DNA of 64,000 nt, taken from assembly GCF_017991995.1 (NCBI RefSeq), contig NZ_JAGOPN010000014.1, positions 62,001 through 126,000 on the forward strand, given 5' to 3'. The DNA is from Pseudacidovorax sp. (GTDB lineage: Bacteria > Pseudomonadota > Gammaproteobacteria > Burkholderiales > Burkholderiaceae_C). The notes beneath the pieces are model-generated. The model made no database searches. It was not told where the DNA came from and saw only the letters and a list, made by a program, of their open reading frames with translations. Positions 30,073 through 38,588 of this stretch are shown here, piece by piece. A program made the position numbers and the translations under genes. Numbering within the stretch: the first letter of the stretch is position 1; each line of letters opens with the position of its first letter.

Positions 30073-31823
30073 CAGAAGCTCTCGTCCACGCCCTGGGTGA
30101 GCACCAGCGGCTTGACGGCCAGGTCGGGCGCGACGTTCATCATGCGCAGCGTCTGCTGCACCACTTCGCTGAACACCGGGCCGGCCACGGTGCCGCCGTA
30201 AAAGTTGCCGTCGCTCGGCTCGTCGATCATGACGCCCACGATGATGCGCGGCTTGTCGATGGGCGCCATGCCGGTGAACCAGCCGCGGTACTTGCCCGCC
30301 GCGTAGCCCTTGCCGACCTGCTTGCGCGCGGTGCCCGACTTGCCGCCCACCGAGTAGCCCACGGTCTGCGCCAGCTGGCCGGTGCCGCCGGGGCCGGCGG
30401 CCATCTGCAGCATCTTGCGGATAGACGCCGCGGTGGAGGGCGAGAACACGCGCACGCCCGGCGGCTCCTCGTTGCTCTTGAGCATGGTCAGCGGCAGCAC
30501 CTTGCCGTCGTGCGAGAAGGCGGTGTACGAATGGCACATCTGCAGCAGCGAGGCCGACAGGCCGTAGCCGTAAGCCATGGTGGCCTGCTCGACGGGCTTC
30601 CAGGTCTTCCAGGGGCGCAGGCGGCCAGGCGCCGCGCCGGGGAAGGTGATCTGCGGCTTCTGGCCGTAGCCCAGCGCGGTGTAGGTCTCCCACATCTCGC
30701 TGGGGCTCATCTTCTGGGCGATCTTCAGGGCGCCGACGTTGCTGGACTTCTGGATCACGCCCTCCACCGTCAGCACGCCGTAGTTGTGGGTGTCGCTGAT
30801 GGTGAAGCCGCCGATCTGGTAGCGCCCGGGCGTGGTGTCGATGATGGTGCTGGGCTTGACGCGCCCGGCCTCCAGCGCCATGGCCACGGTGATCGGCTTC
30901 ATGGTCGAGCCGGGCTCGAAGGTGTCGGTGATGGCGCGGTTGCGCAGCTGCTCGCCGGTGAGGTTGCGACGCTTGTCGGGCACGTAGCTCGGGTAGTTGG
31001 CCAGCGCGAGCACCTCGCCGGTCACCGCGTCGAGCACCACCACGCTGCCGGCCTTGGCCCGGTGCTTGGTCACGGCGTCGCGCAGCTTCTGGTAGGCGAA
31101 GAACTGCACCTTGGAGTCGATGGACAGCTGGATGTCCTTGCCGTCCAGCGGCGGCACGCGCTCGCCCACGCCCTCGACCACACGGCCCAGGCGGTCCTTG
31201 ATCACCCGCTGCGAACCGGGCTTGCCGCCCAGGTCCTTGTCGAAGGCCAGCTCGATGCCTTCCTGGCCGTGGTCCTCGACGTTGGTGAAGCCCACCACGT
31301 GCGCGGCGGATTCGCCCTCGGGGTACTGACGCTTGTATTCGCGCGTCTGGTAGAGGCCCTTGACGCCCAGCGCCGCGATCTCCTTGGCGATGGGCTCGTC
31401 GACCTGGCGCTGGATCCAGACGAAGCTCTTGTCCTCGTCGGCCAGTTTCTGGTCGAGGTCCTGCGGCTTCATGCCGAGCAGTTGGGCGACGCGGCGCAGC
31501 TTGGTCCGGGTCTCGGGATCGTTGCGATCGATGTCCTCGGGAATCGCCCACACGCTGGGGGCGATCACGCTGGAGGCCAGGATCAGGCCGTTGCGGTCCA
31601 GGATGCGGCCGCGGCTGGCGGGCAGCTCGATGGTGCGGGTGAAGCGCACCTCGCCCTGCCGCTGGAAGAAGTCCTGCCCGATCACCTGCACATAGGCGGC
31701 GCGGCCGGCCAGCACCACGAAGCCGAGCGCGATGGCGGCCACGATGAACTTGCTGCGCCAGACCGGCGTCTTGCTGGCCAGCAGCGGGCTGGTCGTGTAG
31801 CGGACGGAAGGGCCGCGGCTCAT
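30072..31823 (-). CDS. ftsI: septal penicillin-binding protein FtsI (PBP3)
   Basis: A peptidoglycan D,D-transpeptidase working with FtsW. The 583-residue protein has a short cytoplasmic part, one transmembrane helix (about residues 25-45), a pedestal domain with LPASRGRILDRNG, and the transpeptidase motifs in order: EPGSTMKP (catalytic Ser), KSSN, and VGGKSGTARK. Normal length for the class B protein. The ATG overlaps the ftsL stop (ATGA). An upstream in-frame extension would enter ftsL and is not used. Confidence 0.96.
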   Translation of the reverse strand: MSRGPSVRYTTSPLLASKTPVWRSKFIVAAIALGFVVLAGRAAYVQVIGQDFFQRQGEVRFTRTIELPASRGRILDRNGLILASSVIAPSVWAIPEDIDRNDPETRTKLRRVAQLLGMKPQDLDQKLADEDKSFVWIQRQVDEPIAKEIAALGVKGLYQTREYKRQYPEGESAAHVVGFTNVEDHGQEGIELAFDKDLGGKPGSQRVIKDRLGRVVEGVGERVPPLDGKDIQLSIDSKVQFFAYQKLRDAVTKHRAKAGSVVVLDAVTGEVLALANYPSYVPDKRRNLTGEQLRNRAITDTFEPGSTMKPITVAMALEAGRVKPSTIIDTTPGRYQIGGFTISDTHNYGVLTVEGVIQKSSNVGALKIAQKMSPSEMWETYTALGYGQKPQITFPGAAPGRLRPWKTWKPVEQATMAYGYGLSASLLQMCHSYTAFSHDGKVLPLTMLKSNEEPPGVRVFSPSTAASIRKMLQMAAGPGGTGQLAQTVGYSVGGKSGTARKQVGKGYAAGKYRGWFTGMAPIDKPRIIVGVMIDEPSDGNFYGGTVAGPVFSEVVQQTLRMMNVAPDLAVKPLVLTQGVDESF

Positions 31824-32182
31824 CGCGTGCTCCTGGGTGCGGCGGCCGGGGTGCCGGCGGGCACGACGGGGGGCGCCGGCGGCACGGCGGGAATCACCGT
31901 TCCGTCCGCCCGCACGTACAGCGTGATGGCGGGCGTGGTGGTGCGCATCTTGAGCTTGTCCTTGACCAGCGTCTCGATGCGCAGCGGCGTGGCCTGAGCA
32001 CGGCGCTCGACCTGCAGGCGCTCGTATTCGGTCTCGAGCGTGCGGGCCTCGGCCTGCGCGCGGTAGTACTGACCATAGAGCTGGCGCGACTGGTACTGGG
32101 TGTGCACCAGCAGCAGCGCCGTGCCGATCACGGCCAGCAGCAGGAGCAGGTTGAGGCGCGTGATCACGAACGTTGCCCCCAT
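31820..32182 (-). CDS. ftsL: cell division protein FtsL
   Basis: A small bitopic divisome protein that pairs with FtsB and FtsQ and activates FtsWI. The 120-residue protein has one transmembrane segment (about residues 8-26) followed by a coiled-coil with leucines (about 30-65), in which [19 protein letters not shown] is visible. The Pro/Ala-rich C-terminal tail (about 98-120) is unusual and longer than in enteric FtsL. Its start lies inside rsmH with a 19-nt overlap. Position between rsmH and ftsI supports the call as strongly as the sequence does. Confidence 0.9.
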   Translation of the reverse strand: MGATFVITRLNLLLLLAVIGTALLLVHTQYQSRQLYGQYYRAQAEARTLETEYERLQVERRAQATPLRIETLVKDKLKMRTTTPAITLYVRADGTVIPAVPPAPPVVPAGTPAAAPRSTR

Positions 32183-33174
32183 GCTCGGCGCTGCGCGTCC
32201 TCGCTGCCGCCCGAGGGGGCGCTGGCTTGCTTGGGGCGGCCCGGCACGTCGCCAAGCACCTCCGTGCGCTCGGCCACGCGCAGGATGGCGCTGCGCGCAC
32301 GCGGATTGGCCGCCACTTCCTCGGCCGAGGGCTTGATGCGCTCGAGCGCACGCAGCTTCATGGGCTTGGGCGCGGCGAAGGGCGCCCGGCGGTCGTAGAC
32401 CTCCTTGGAATGCTCGGCGATGAACTGCTTGACGATGCGGTCTTCCAGCGAATGGAAGCTGATCACCGCCAGCCGGCCGCCCGGCGCCAGCACCGACAGG
32501 CTGGCGCTCAGCGCCTGTTGCAGCTCTTCAAGCTCGGCGTTGATGAAAATCCGAAGAGCCTGAAATGTGCGCGTTGCAGGGTTCTGGCCCGGCTCGCGGG
32601 TTTTGACCGCGCCAGCCACGAGCTCGGCCAGCTCGGCGGTGGTTGAAATTGCGCCCCGTTCTTGTCGGCGAGCAGCAATCGCCTTTGCAATCTGAACAGC
32701 AAACCGTTCTTCGCCATAGTCACGGATCACCTCTGCAATCTGCTGTGGTTCGGCTGTGGCCAGCCAGTCGGCCACGCTCTGGCCGCGCGTGGGATCCATG
32801 CGCATGTCGAGCGGGCCGTCCAAACGAAAAGAAAAACCCCGGGCGGGGTTGTCGATCTGGGGGGAGCTGACACCGAGGTCCATCAGGACCCCGGCCACAC
32901 TGCCGGGTGGCAGCTCCCCCAGGTGGGCGAAGCCCTGGTGCCGGATGGAAAAGCGCGGGTCGGCGATGGTGCCGGCCTGCGCCACCGCCTCTGGATCCTT
33001 GTCGAAGGCCACGAGGCGGGCGCCTGGCGCCAGCCGCTCCAGCAGCAGCCGCGAATGACCGCCGCGACCGAAGGTGGCGTCGACGAAGGTGCCGTCGGGC
33101 GCCGGCGCATCGCCGAGCACGGCGCGCACGCCCTCTTCGAGCAGCACGGTGGTGTGGAGGAAGGATGCGGCCAT
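32164..33174 (-). CDS. rsmH: 16S rRNA (cytosine1402-N4)-methyltransferase RsmH
   Basis: A SAM-dependent methyltransferase modifying C1402 of 16S rRNA (formerly MraW). The 336-residue protein shows HTTVLLEE near the start, [13 protein letters not shown] as the SAM-binding motif, [18 protein letters not shown], and [12 protein letters not shown]. The start at MAASFLHT lies 5 nt after the mraZ stop. The last 30 residues, after the normal family end near LRVAERTE, are low-complexity and are encoded by a GC-rich repeat that occurs again near hslV. Confidence 0.95.
   Translation of the reverse strand: MAASFLHTTVLLEEGVRAVLGDAPAPDGTFVDATFGRGGHSRLLLERLAPGARLVAFDKDPEAVAQAGTIADPRFSIRHQGFAHLGELPPGSVAGVLMDLGVSSPQIDNPARGFSFRLDGPLDMRMDPTRGQSVADWLATAEPQQIAEVIRDYGEERFAVQIAKAIAARRQERGAISTTAELAELVAGAVKTREPGQNPATRTFQALRIFINAELEELQQALSASLSVLAPGGRLAVISFHSLEDRIVKQFIAEHSKEVYDRRAPFAAPKPMKLRALERIKPSAEEVAANPRARSAILRVAERTEVLGDVPGRPKQASAPSGGSEDAQRRAWGQRS
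32172..32240 (+). repeat. GC-rich intergenic-type repeat, copy within the rsmH 3' end
   Basis: The segment contains a CCCCC block, GCTCGGCGCTGCGCGTCC, and CGAGGGGGCGCTGG. It aligns with the minus strand of the hslU-hslV gap (CCCCC, GCTGCGCGCTTCGCGCTCC, CGAGGGGGCGCCG). Here it codes for the C-terminal tail of RsmH and overlaps the ftsL start. Repeats of this style are common between genes in Comamonadaceae. Confidence 0.55.
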
Positions 33175-33179
33175 CTGGG

Positions 33180-33614
33180 TCACAGCTTGAGCATCCGGGC
33201 CGCCTCGGAGTTGCGGATGTTCTCCATCATCTCCGCGGCTTCCTTGGCCTGATAGGCCGCCTTGTCCCACAGCTCGAAGCGGTGGCCCACGCCGAGCAGC
33301 AGCACGTCGCGGGTGATGCCCGCGAGCTCACGCAGCTCGGGCGAGATCAGCACACGGCCGGTGCCGTCGAGTTCCACGTCGGAGGCGCTGCCCAGGTAGA
33401 AGCGCTTGAGCCATTGCTCGGAGGACGGCAGCGCCGCCAGGCTGGCGCGCGCCTCTTCCCACACCGGGCGAGGGTACAGGTTCAGGCCACCGTCGGGATT
33501 GCGGGTCACGGTGATCTGGCCACCGGCCTCCGTGCGCAGGGCGTCCAGATACCGGGCAGGCATCGACAGCCGCCCCTTGGCATCCAGATTCAGCGATGAC
33601 GTGCCCTGAAACAC
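33180..33614 (-). CDS. mraZ: transcriptional regulator MraZ
   Basis: MraZ is a DNA-binding repressor of the dcw cluster with two AbrB-like halves. The 144-residue protein shows [21 protein letters not shown] at the start and [15 protein letters not shown] in the second half, each carrying the DxxGR signature (DAKGR; DGTGR). I start at a GTG giving MFQGTSSL, the usual family start, with GGGAG about 10 nt upstream. An in-frame start 27 codons further up would run through the operator region. It is the first gene of the cluster. Confidence 0.93.
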   Translation of the reverse strand: MFQGTSSLNLDAKGRLSMPARYLDALRTEAGGQITVTRNPDGGLNLYPRPVWEEARASLAALPSSEQWLKRFYLGSASDVELDGTGRVLISPELRELAGITRDVLLLGVGHRFELWDKAAYQAKEAAEMMENIRNSEAARMLKL

Positions 33615-33669
33615 GAACCCATAACTCCCGAAAAAGCGGCCGGCGAACTGCCGAGTAGGACGGGGCCTA

Positions 33670-33694
33670 ACCCACGTTTTCCCACTTTCCTGCA
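33670..33694 (-). promoter_or_regulatory. MraZ boxes (10-bp spaced TGGG repeats)
   Basis: On the minus strand TGGGA and TGGGT are separated by exactly 5 nt, and a weaker match (TGCAG) stands one more 10-bp period upstream. In E. coli MraZ binds TGGGN repeats with 5-nt spacers in front of its own gene. The match in spacing and position, 56 nt before the mraZ start, supports autorepression. Confidence 0.7.
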
Positions 33695-33703
33695 CTTTTT
33701 TGC

Positions 33704-33730
33704 ACTGTAGCAGGAAACACCTGCCGCCAA
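33704..33730 (-). promoter_or_regulatory. candidate dcw promoter
   Basis: On the minus strand TTGGCG (33730-33725) is followed after 15 nt by TACAGT (33709-33704). Initiation about 7 nt downstream would place the MraZ boxes just inside the transcript, as expected for repression. Confidence 0.45.
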
Positions 33731-33888
33731 TCGACTGTTACGAGGTATTTTTTGTAATGGAATCAAGGACTTAGAGCACAACTTTCCTGCGGCTTCGGCC
33801 CTCATTTCTCTTTGCTGATGAAGCACTTAGCTATCACAGTGGAAGTTCCGCGTTAGCTGGTGTAGGCCCAGGCCTGCATCAAAAGGCA
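33731..33888. other. AT-richer spacer upstream of the dcw promoter
   Basis: Part of the 330-nt gap between mraZ and hslU. It is visibly lower in GC than its surroundings, with runs such as TATTTTTTGTAATGG that could serve as an upstream promoter element. I see no gene, RNA or clear repeat in it. Confidence 0.4.
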
Positions 33889-33918
33889 ACGGCCCGGGGC
33901 GTTGCCACCCCGGGCCGT
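33889..33918 (-). terminator. terminator after hslU
   Basis: A perfect 11-bp GC-rich stem (ACGGCCCGGGG with CCCCGGGCCGT) with an 8-nt loop lies 26 nt after the hslU stop. On the minus strand it is followed by a weak U tract (TTGCCTTTTG). Confidence 0.75.
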
Positions 33919-33944
33919 CGAACTGTCAAGAGTCTTTCGCGCGC

Positions 33945-35276
33945 TCAGAGAATGAAACGCGACAGGTCCTCGTCTTTGCTGAGCATGTCCAGCCGCGCAT
34001 CCACATAGGCGGCATCGATGCTCACCGTCTGGCCCGAGAGCTTGGCCGCGTCGAAGCTCACCTCGTCCAGCAGCCGCTCCATCACGGTCGACAGGCGCCG
34101 CGCGCCGATGTTCTCGGTGCGCTCGTTCACTTCGAAGGCGATGGTCGCCAGCCGGGTGATGCCGTCCGGCGTAAAGGCCAGCGTGACGCCTTCGGTGGCC
34201 AGCAGCGCCTCGTACTGCTTGACCAGCGAGGCACGGGTCTGCGTAAGGATGCTTTCGAAATCCGCCACCGACAGCGACTGCAGCTCGACGCGGATCGGCA
34301 GACGGCCCTGCAGCTCCGGGATCAGATCGCTGGGCTTGGCCAGGTGGAAGGCGCCGCTGGCGATGAACAGGATATGGTCGGTGCGCACCACGCCGTACTT
34401 GGTGGTGACGGCGGTGCCTTCCACCAGCGGCAGCAGGTCGCGCTGCACGCCCTGGCGGGAGACGTCGGCACCCTGCGCCTCGCTGCGGGTGGCCACCTTG
34501 TCGATCTCGTCGATGAAGACGATGCCGTTCTGCTCGGCGTTGACCAGCGCCTGGGCACGGATCTCCTCCTCGTTCAGCAGCTTGCCGGCCTCTTCCTCGG
34601 TCAGCAGGCGCAGCGCCTCGGCGATCTTGAGCTTGCGCGTCTTGCGACGGCCCTGGCCCAGCTGACTGAACATGCCGCGCAGCTGCTCCGCCATCTCCTC
34701 CATGCCGGCGGGGCCCATGATCTCCATCGCGGGCCGCGCCTCGGCCACCTCGATCTCGATCTCCTTGTCGTCCAGCTCCTTCTCGCGCAGCTTCTTGCGG
34801 AAGGCCTGGCGAGTAGCGTTTCCGCTGTCACTCGCCACCGCGCGGCCTTCGGCATCGCGGGCGGCGGGCAGCAGGGCGTCGAGGATGCGCTCCTCGGCCG
34901 CGTCCTCGGCGCGCACCCGCACCTTGGCCACCTCGGCCTCGCGCGTGCGCTTGACCGAGACCTCGGCCAGGTCGCGGATGATCGAATCCACGTCCTTGCC
35001 CACGTAGCCCACCTCGGTGAACTTGGTGGCCTCGACCTTGATGAAGGGCGCGTCCGCCAGCCGGGCCAGCCGGCGGGCGATCTCGGTCTTGCCCACGCCG
35101 GTGGGGCCGATCATGAGGATGTTCTTGGGCGTGATCTCGGGCCGCAGCTTCTCGTCGACCTGCTGGCGACGCCAGCGGTTGCGCAGCGCGATCGCCACGG
35201 CCCGCTTGGCCTCCTTCTGGCCGACGATGTGGTTGTCCAGCTCGGACACGATTTCCTGGGGGGTCATGGCGGACAT
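33945..35276 (-). CDS. hslU: ATP-dependent protease ATPase subunit HslU
   Basis: HslU is the AAA+ unfoldase of the HslUV protease. The 443-residue protein has the N-domain motif [20 protein letters not shown], Walker [16 protein letters not shown], the YVGKDV pore motif, the inserted I domain (about residues 105-240) and Walker [11 protein letters not shown] chose the ATG at MSAMTPQEI because AGGA lies about 5 nt upstream; another ATG five codons earlier has no ribosome binding site. It follows hslV across a repeat-containing gap and is closed by a terminator. Confidence 0.96.
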   Translation of the reverse strand: MSAMTPQEIVSELDNHIVGQKEAKRAVAIALRNRWRRQQVDEKLRPEITPKNILMIGPTGVGKTEIARRLARLADAPFIKVEATKFTEVGYVGKDVDSIIRDLAEVSVKRTREAEVAKVRVRAEDAAEERILDALLPAARDAEGRAVASDSGNATRQAFRKKLREKELDDKEIEIEVAEARPAMEIMGPAGMEEMAEQLRGMFSQLGQGRRKTRKLKIAEALRLLTEEEAGKLLNEEEIRAQALVNAEQNGIVFIDEIDKVATRSEAQGADVSRQGVQRDLLPLVEGTAVTTKYGVVRTDHILFIASGAFHLAKPSDLIPELQGRLPIRVELQSLSVADFESILTQTRASLVKQYEALLATEGVTLAFTPDGITRLATIAFEVNERTENIGARRLSTVMERLLDEVSFDAAKLSGQTVSIDAAYVDARLDMLSKDEDLSRFIL

Positions 35277-35394
35277 CGGGTTCCTATCCATTCAATGAAG
35301 CACGCGCCGCACACGGCACGGAAGAAGATGCGCCTTGGCGCGGTCAGACGGCCGCGGAGCAGGCCACGCCAGCGGCCGCCGCGGAACTGGCTTC

Positions 35395-35462
35395 GCCAGC
35401 CCGCCGGCGGCGCCCCCTCGCAGGGGGTTGGCGGAGCGCGAAGCGCGCAGCCTGGGGGTGGT
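35395..35462 (-). repeat. GC-rich palindromic intergenic repeat between hslV and hslU
   Basis: It contains CCCCCT-CGC-AGGGGG (6-bp stem, 3-nt loop) and the inverted GCGCGCTTCGCGC. It resembles the segment in the rsmH 3' end. It is the main feature of the 185-nt gap between hslV and hslU; the remaining part shows no gene. Confidence 0.55.
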
Positions 35463-36007
35463 CAAAGTTTTTCTATCGTGTGGTGCATGTTGGTGTAGAT
35501 GCACAGCTGGCCGGCGATCTCCAGCGACTTGCGCACCACCTCTTCGGCGGACAGATCCGTGTTCTCGACCAGTGCCTTGGCTGCCGAGTGGGCATAGGCA
35601 CCGCCGGAGCCGATGGCCACGATGCCCTGCTCGGGCTCCAGCACGTCGCCGTTGCCGGTGATGATGAGCGAGGTGGTGCGGTCGGCCACCGCCAGCATCG
35701 CCTCCAGGCGCCGCAGCACGCGGTCGGTGCGCCAGTCCTTGGTCAGCTCGATGGCGGCGCGGGAGAGCTGGCCCTGGTGCTTCTCCAGCTTGGCCTCGAA
35801 ACGCTCGAAGAGTGTGAAAGCATCGGCCGTGGCGCCCGCGAACCCGGCGAGCACCTTGCCCTGGTAGAGCCGCCGCACCTTGCGCGCCGACCCTTTGAAC
35901 ACGATGTTGCCCAGCGTCACCTGGCCGTCGCCGCCGATGGCGACCTGCTCGCCCTGCGGCGTGCTGCGGCGCACGCTGACGATGGTGGTTCCATGAAATT
36001 GTTCCAT
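35462..36007 (-). CDS. hslV: ATP-dependent protease peptidase subunit HslV
   Basis: A proteasome-like threonine peptidase forming a double ring with HslU. The 181-residue precursor reads MEQFHG followed by TTIVSVRR, so the short propeptide is removed to expose the catalytic threonine. [22 protein letters not shown] and [11 protein letters not shown] are family blocks. HslU lies downstream on the same strand. The operon probably starts here. Confidence 0.96.
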   Translation of the reverse strand: MEQFHGTTIVSVRRSTPQGEQVAIGGDGQVTLGNIVFKGSARKVRRLYQGKVLAGFAGATADAFTLFERFEAKLEKHQGQLSRAAIELTKDWRTDRVLRRLEAMLAVADRTTSLIITGNGDVLEPEQGIVAIGSGGAYAHSAAKALVENTDLSAEEVVRKSLEIAGQLCIYTNMHHTIEKL

Positions 36008-36101
36008 CGCAGCCACCTGGGGGCGTTCCGGGGCTGCACAAGGGCAGCGCGGGATTTTTTCTGCCGGCGCAGCCCTGGCCGCCGCGTCCAGGCCCAGACC
36101 G

Positions 36102-37691
36102 TCAGCCCGCGCGGGGCACGACCACGGCGCAGCGATCCACCCCGGTGAGCCGCAGGAACTCGGCCAGCACCCCATGCACCGCCAGCAGCCGCAGGCCCGG
36201 CCGGGCACCCAGCCGGGCACGCAGGGCCTCGGCGGCCGCCAGATCCATGCGTACCAGCGCGGCGCAGTCGATCTCGGGGCCAGCACCGGCCCGGTCGAGC
36301 GCCTCCTCGATCCTGGACCAGGGCAGGCTGTCGGCCCCCGCGAGCTCGCCGGCCAGGAAGGCGCCCCGCGCCGCCGCCGGATCCAGCGCGGCACGGGTGC
36401 TGGACAGTCCCGCGTCGCCCATCTCCGCCACGGTGCCGCGCGGCGCCTGCCACGAGGGCGGCGTGATCTCGTAGGTGATGCAGTAGTTGAGGGCCACCAG
36501 CTCGAAGTCGTCCAGGCGATTGAGCAGGCGAAGGACGGCCAGGTGCAGGCTCCACCAGCCCGCGTCGACGCCGCGCTCACCCAGCGGGGTGGCGGCGGCC
36601 AGCACCGCCAGCAGCTCATCGGTGCCCAGGAAACCCATCTGCACCGGCGAGAGCGCCCAGTGCGTGACCAGTGTCGTGAGCGGCTGCACGGCATCTGCCT
36701 CGATCTGGCCGAGGCCGCGCCAGTCCAGGCGCCAGACGCTGCCCTTCGCCCGCGACAGGGCCTGCGTGAGCGCCAGCAGGGCCGGGCGGTCCAACCGGGC
36801 GGGCGCCTGCCAGTCGGTCTCCGTGCGTGCATCCAGGCGTTGCGCCACCTCGCCCGTGCGCGCATCCCGCGCCAGCGTCCGCAGCGACACCCAGGCCGGT
36901 GCCGGCAGGCCGAAGCGCTCCGCATAGGGGGCGGCCGCCTCGGCAAAGCGCTCCGCGTCGCCCGTGGCGCGGTAGAAGTCGAGCAGGGCGCGCCAGGTCT
37001 GGAGTTGGTCGGCAAAGGCGCTGCCGGGCACCAGGGCCTGCCGCAGCGCGCTTTCGGCGCCGGGGTCATCGCCCTGGGCGAAGCGGACGGCCGCTTCTTC
37101 GAGGGGCGTGTCGAAGGCCAGGCGCGGCGCCGCGGTGTACGCCGGCCGGTGCGTGGAGAAGGAAGGCAGCAGCACTTCGGGCGCCGCCGGCGCCATGGCC
37201 TCACGCGGCGGCTGCAGGTCGGTCGGCACGACCGGCGCGGTATCGGCATAGGCGCGCGCGTGGTGCTCGGCCAAAGAGGCATCCACCGCAGGGGTGCCGG
37301 CCGGCGCCATGTCTGCGCCATCGGGGACGGTGGCGGCGGATTCGGAGGTCCACCACTGCTGGGACATCTGCGCCTCGATCTCGTCGATCTTGCGCAGCGT
37401 GAGCGCACGCCGGTCGGTCATGCGGTCGCTGGAGGGCAGCGACGAGGAGATGTTGCCGGGATCTTCGGTGCCGCCGCGTTGACGCAGCTTGCGCAGCATG
37501 TCGAACTCGCGCCGGCGCACGAAGTCGTTGCGCTGCCGACGCTCCATGAGCTCCTTGAGCGCCTCCCGGCTGTAGCCGAAATCGGAGGCACCCGCGCCGG
37601 GCGTGCCTTCGAGCTCGGACCAGTCCTTGAGCGGGTTGCGCACGAACTTGGCGACCTTGGAGAACAGGCCTCCCGCGTCGTCCTTGGACAT
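36102..37691 (-). CDS. uncharacterised protein with STAS-like regions
   Basis: A 529-residue protein without signal peptide that I do not recognise as a named family. The N-terminal 100 residues are charged, with a likely coiled-coil ([22 protein letters not shown]). Residues about 190-270 look like helical repeats of tetratricopeptide type ([18 protein letters not shown]). Two segments resemble STAS anti-anti-sigma domains: [20 protein letters not shown] (about 318-337) and [21 protein letters not shown] near the C terminus. The pairing of an acidic strand with following helix is typical of STAS. It lies between dksA and hslV, 79 nt from dksA. A scaffold or regulatory role is plausible but not shown. 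Confidence 0.55.
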   Translation of the reverse strand: MSKDDAGGLFSKVAKFVRNPLKDWSELEGTPGAGASDFGYSREALKELMERRQRNDFVRRREFDMLRKLRQRGGTEDPGNISSSLPSSDRMTDRRALTLRKIDEIEAQMSQQWWTSESAATVPDGADMAPAGTPAVDASLAEHHARAYADTAPVVPTDLQPPREAMAPAAPEVLLPSFSTHRPAYTAAPRLAFDTPLEEAAVRFAQGDDPGAESALRQALVPGSAFADQLQTWRALLDFYRATGDAERFAEAAAPYAERFGLPAPAWVSLRTLARDARTGEVAQRLDARTETDWQAPARLDRPALLALTQALSRAKGSVWRLDWRGLGQIEADAVQPLTTLVTHWALSPVQMGFLGTDELLAVLAAATPLGERGVDAGWWSLHLAVLRLLNRLDDFELVALNYCITYEITPPSWQAPRGTVAEMGDAGLSSTRAALDPAAARGAFLAGELAGADSLPWSRIEEALDRAGAGPEIDCAALVRMDLAAAEALRARLGARPGLRLLAVHGVLAEFLRLTGVDRCAVVVPRAG

Positions 37692-37770
37692 GCCCCGTGC
37701 TGCGAGAAAGTGGGTGAAGGCTGGCGTTGCGGGCTGCGCAGGCCGGACCCGGCCCGGCCGCCGTGCGAAC

Positions 37771-38451
37771 TCAGTCGCCGAACATCTTCTGCTTGAGCTC
37801 GCGGCGCTGCTGCGCCTCGAGCGAGAGCGTGGCCGTCGGGCGGGCCAGCAGGCGGCCGACGCCGATGGGCTCGCCGGTCTCGTCGCAGTAGCCGTAGTCG
37901 CCAGCGTCGATGCGGGCGATGGACTGCTCGATCTTCTTGAGCAGCTTGCGCTCGCGGTCGCGGGTGCGCAGCTCCAGGGCGTGCTCTTCCTCGATGGTGG
38001 CGCGGTCGGCCGGATCGGGCACGACCACGGTGTCCTCGCGCAGGTGCTCGGTCGTCTCGCCGGCGTTGTCGAGGATGCCCTGCTTGAGCTGCTGCAGCTT
38101 GAGCTTGAAGAAGGCCAACTGCGTGTCGTTCATGTACTCGCTGTCGGGCATCGCGATGACTTCGGCATCGGTCAGCTCCTCGACCGGCTTGGTCTTCCAG
38201 TTGTTCGCGAGCTTGGGGTCCTTCTTGACGGACAGGAGGGGCGGGGGAACGAGGGCCGTGGACATGGTCGTTGAGAAACTGGCCTTGGGTGCGGTGGAGG
38301 CCACCGCCTGAGGCATGGACGGAACGGTCAATTGCGACAACCGGGCCGAAGGACGCGCCCGCGGAGGCAGCGCATCGGGGGACGGCACTGCATCGACGGC
38401 GACCGGCGTCTTGGCATCGAGGCCGGCGCTGGCCGGGGCGGTTTTCTTCAC
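37771..38451 (-). CDS. dksA: RNA polymerase-binding protein DksA, cysteine-poor form with N-terminal extension
   Basis: DksA binds the RNA polymerase secondary channel and, with ppGpp, controls stable RNA and amino acid promoters. The C-terminal 120 residues match the family: coiled-coil with ALELRTRDRERKLLKKIEQSI, then the zinc-finger region YGYCDETGEPIGVGRLLARP. Only the first of the four finger cysteines is kept (Cys189); the others are Thr192, Ser210 and Ala213. The first 80 residues are a Pro/Ala-rich extension absent from E. coli DksA. I start at a GTG with AAGGAG 8 nt upstream; a TTG 69 nt further up is in frame but has no ribosome binding site. The tip aspartates expected between the coiled-coil arms are suggested by PDPADRATIEEEH. 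Confidence 0.9.
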   Translation of the reverse strand: MKKTAPASAGLDAKTPVAVDAVPSPDALPPRARPSARLSQLTVPSMPQAVASTAPKASFSTTMSTALVPPPLLSVKKDPKLANNWKTKPVEELTDAEVIAMPDSEYMNDTQLAFFKLKLQQLKQGILDNAGETTEHLREDTVVVPDPADRATIEEEHALELRTRDRERKLLKKIEQSIARIDAGDYGYCDETGEPIGVGRLLARPTATLSLEAQQRRELKQKMFGD

Positions 38452-38530
38452 GTGGCGGGCTCCTTCACTGGCTGCGGTCTTCCCTGCCTGACGGGCAGCG
38501 CCGAGGGTGGCGGACCGCAACAGGCGCGCG

Positions 38531-38536
38531 ATTGTA
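38531..38536 (-). promoter_or_regulatory. -10-like hexamer upstream of dksA
   Basis: TACAAT (within TATACAAT) on the minus strand, about 80 nt before the GTG start. The predicted leader would be about 73 nt. No good -35 is seen. Confidence 0.4.
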
Positions 38537-38588
38537 TAGAGAAAGCACCCTGCAAAAAGGTGACGGCGATCGGCCTAGCGCGAACGTC

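Noticed and set aside
38452-38520. TTG start extending DksA by 23 residues
   Set aside because: The frame is open and the TTG lies 10 nt from a -10 hexamer, but the downstream GTG has an excellent AAGGAG; a TTG leaderless start is less likely.
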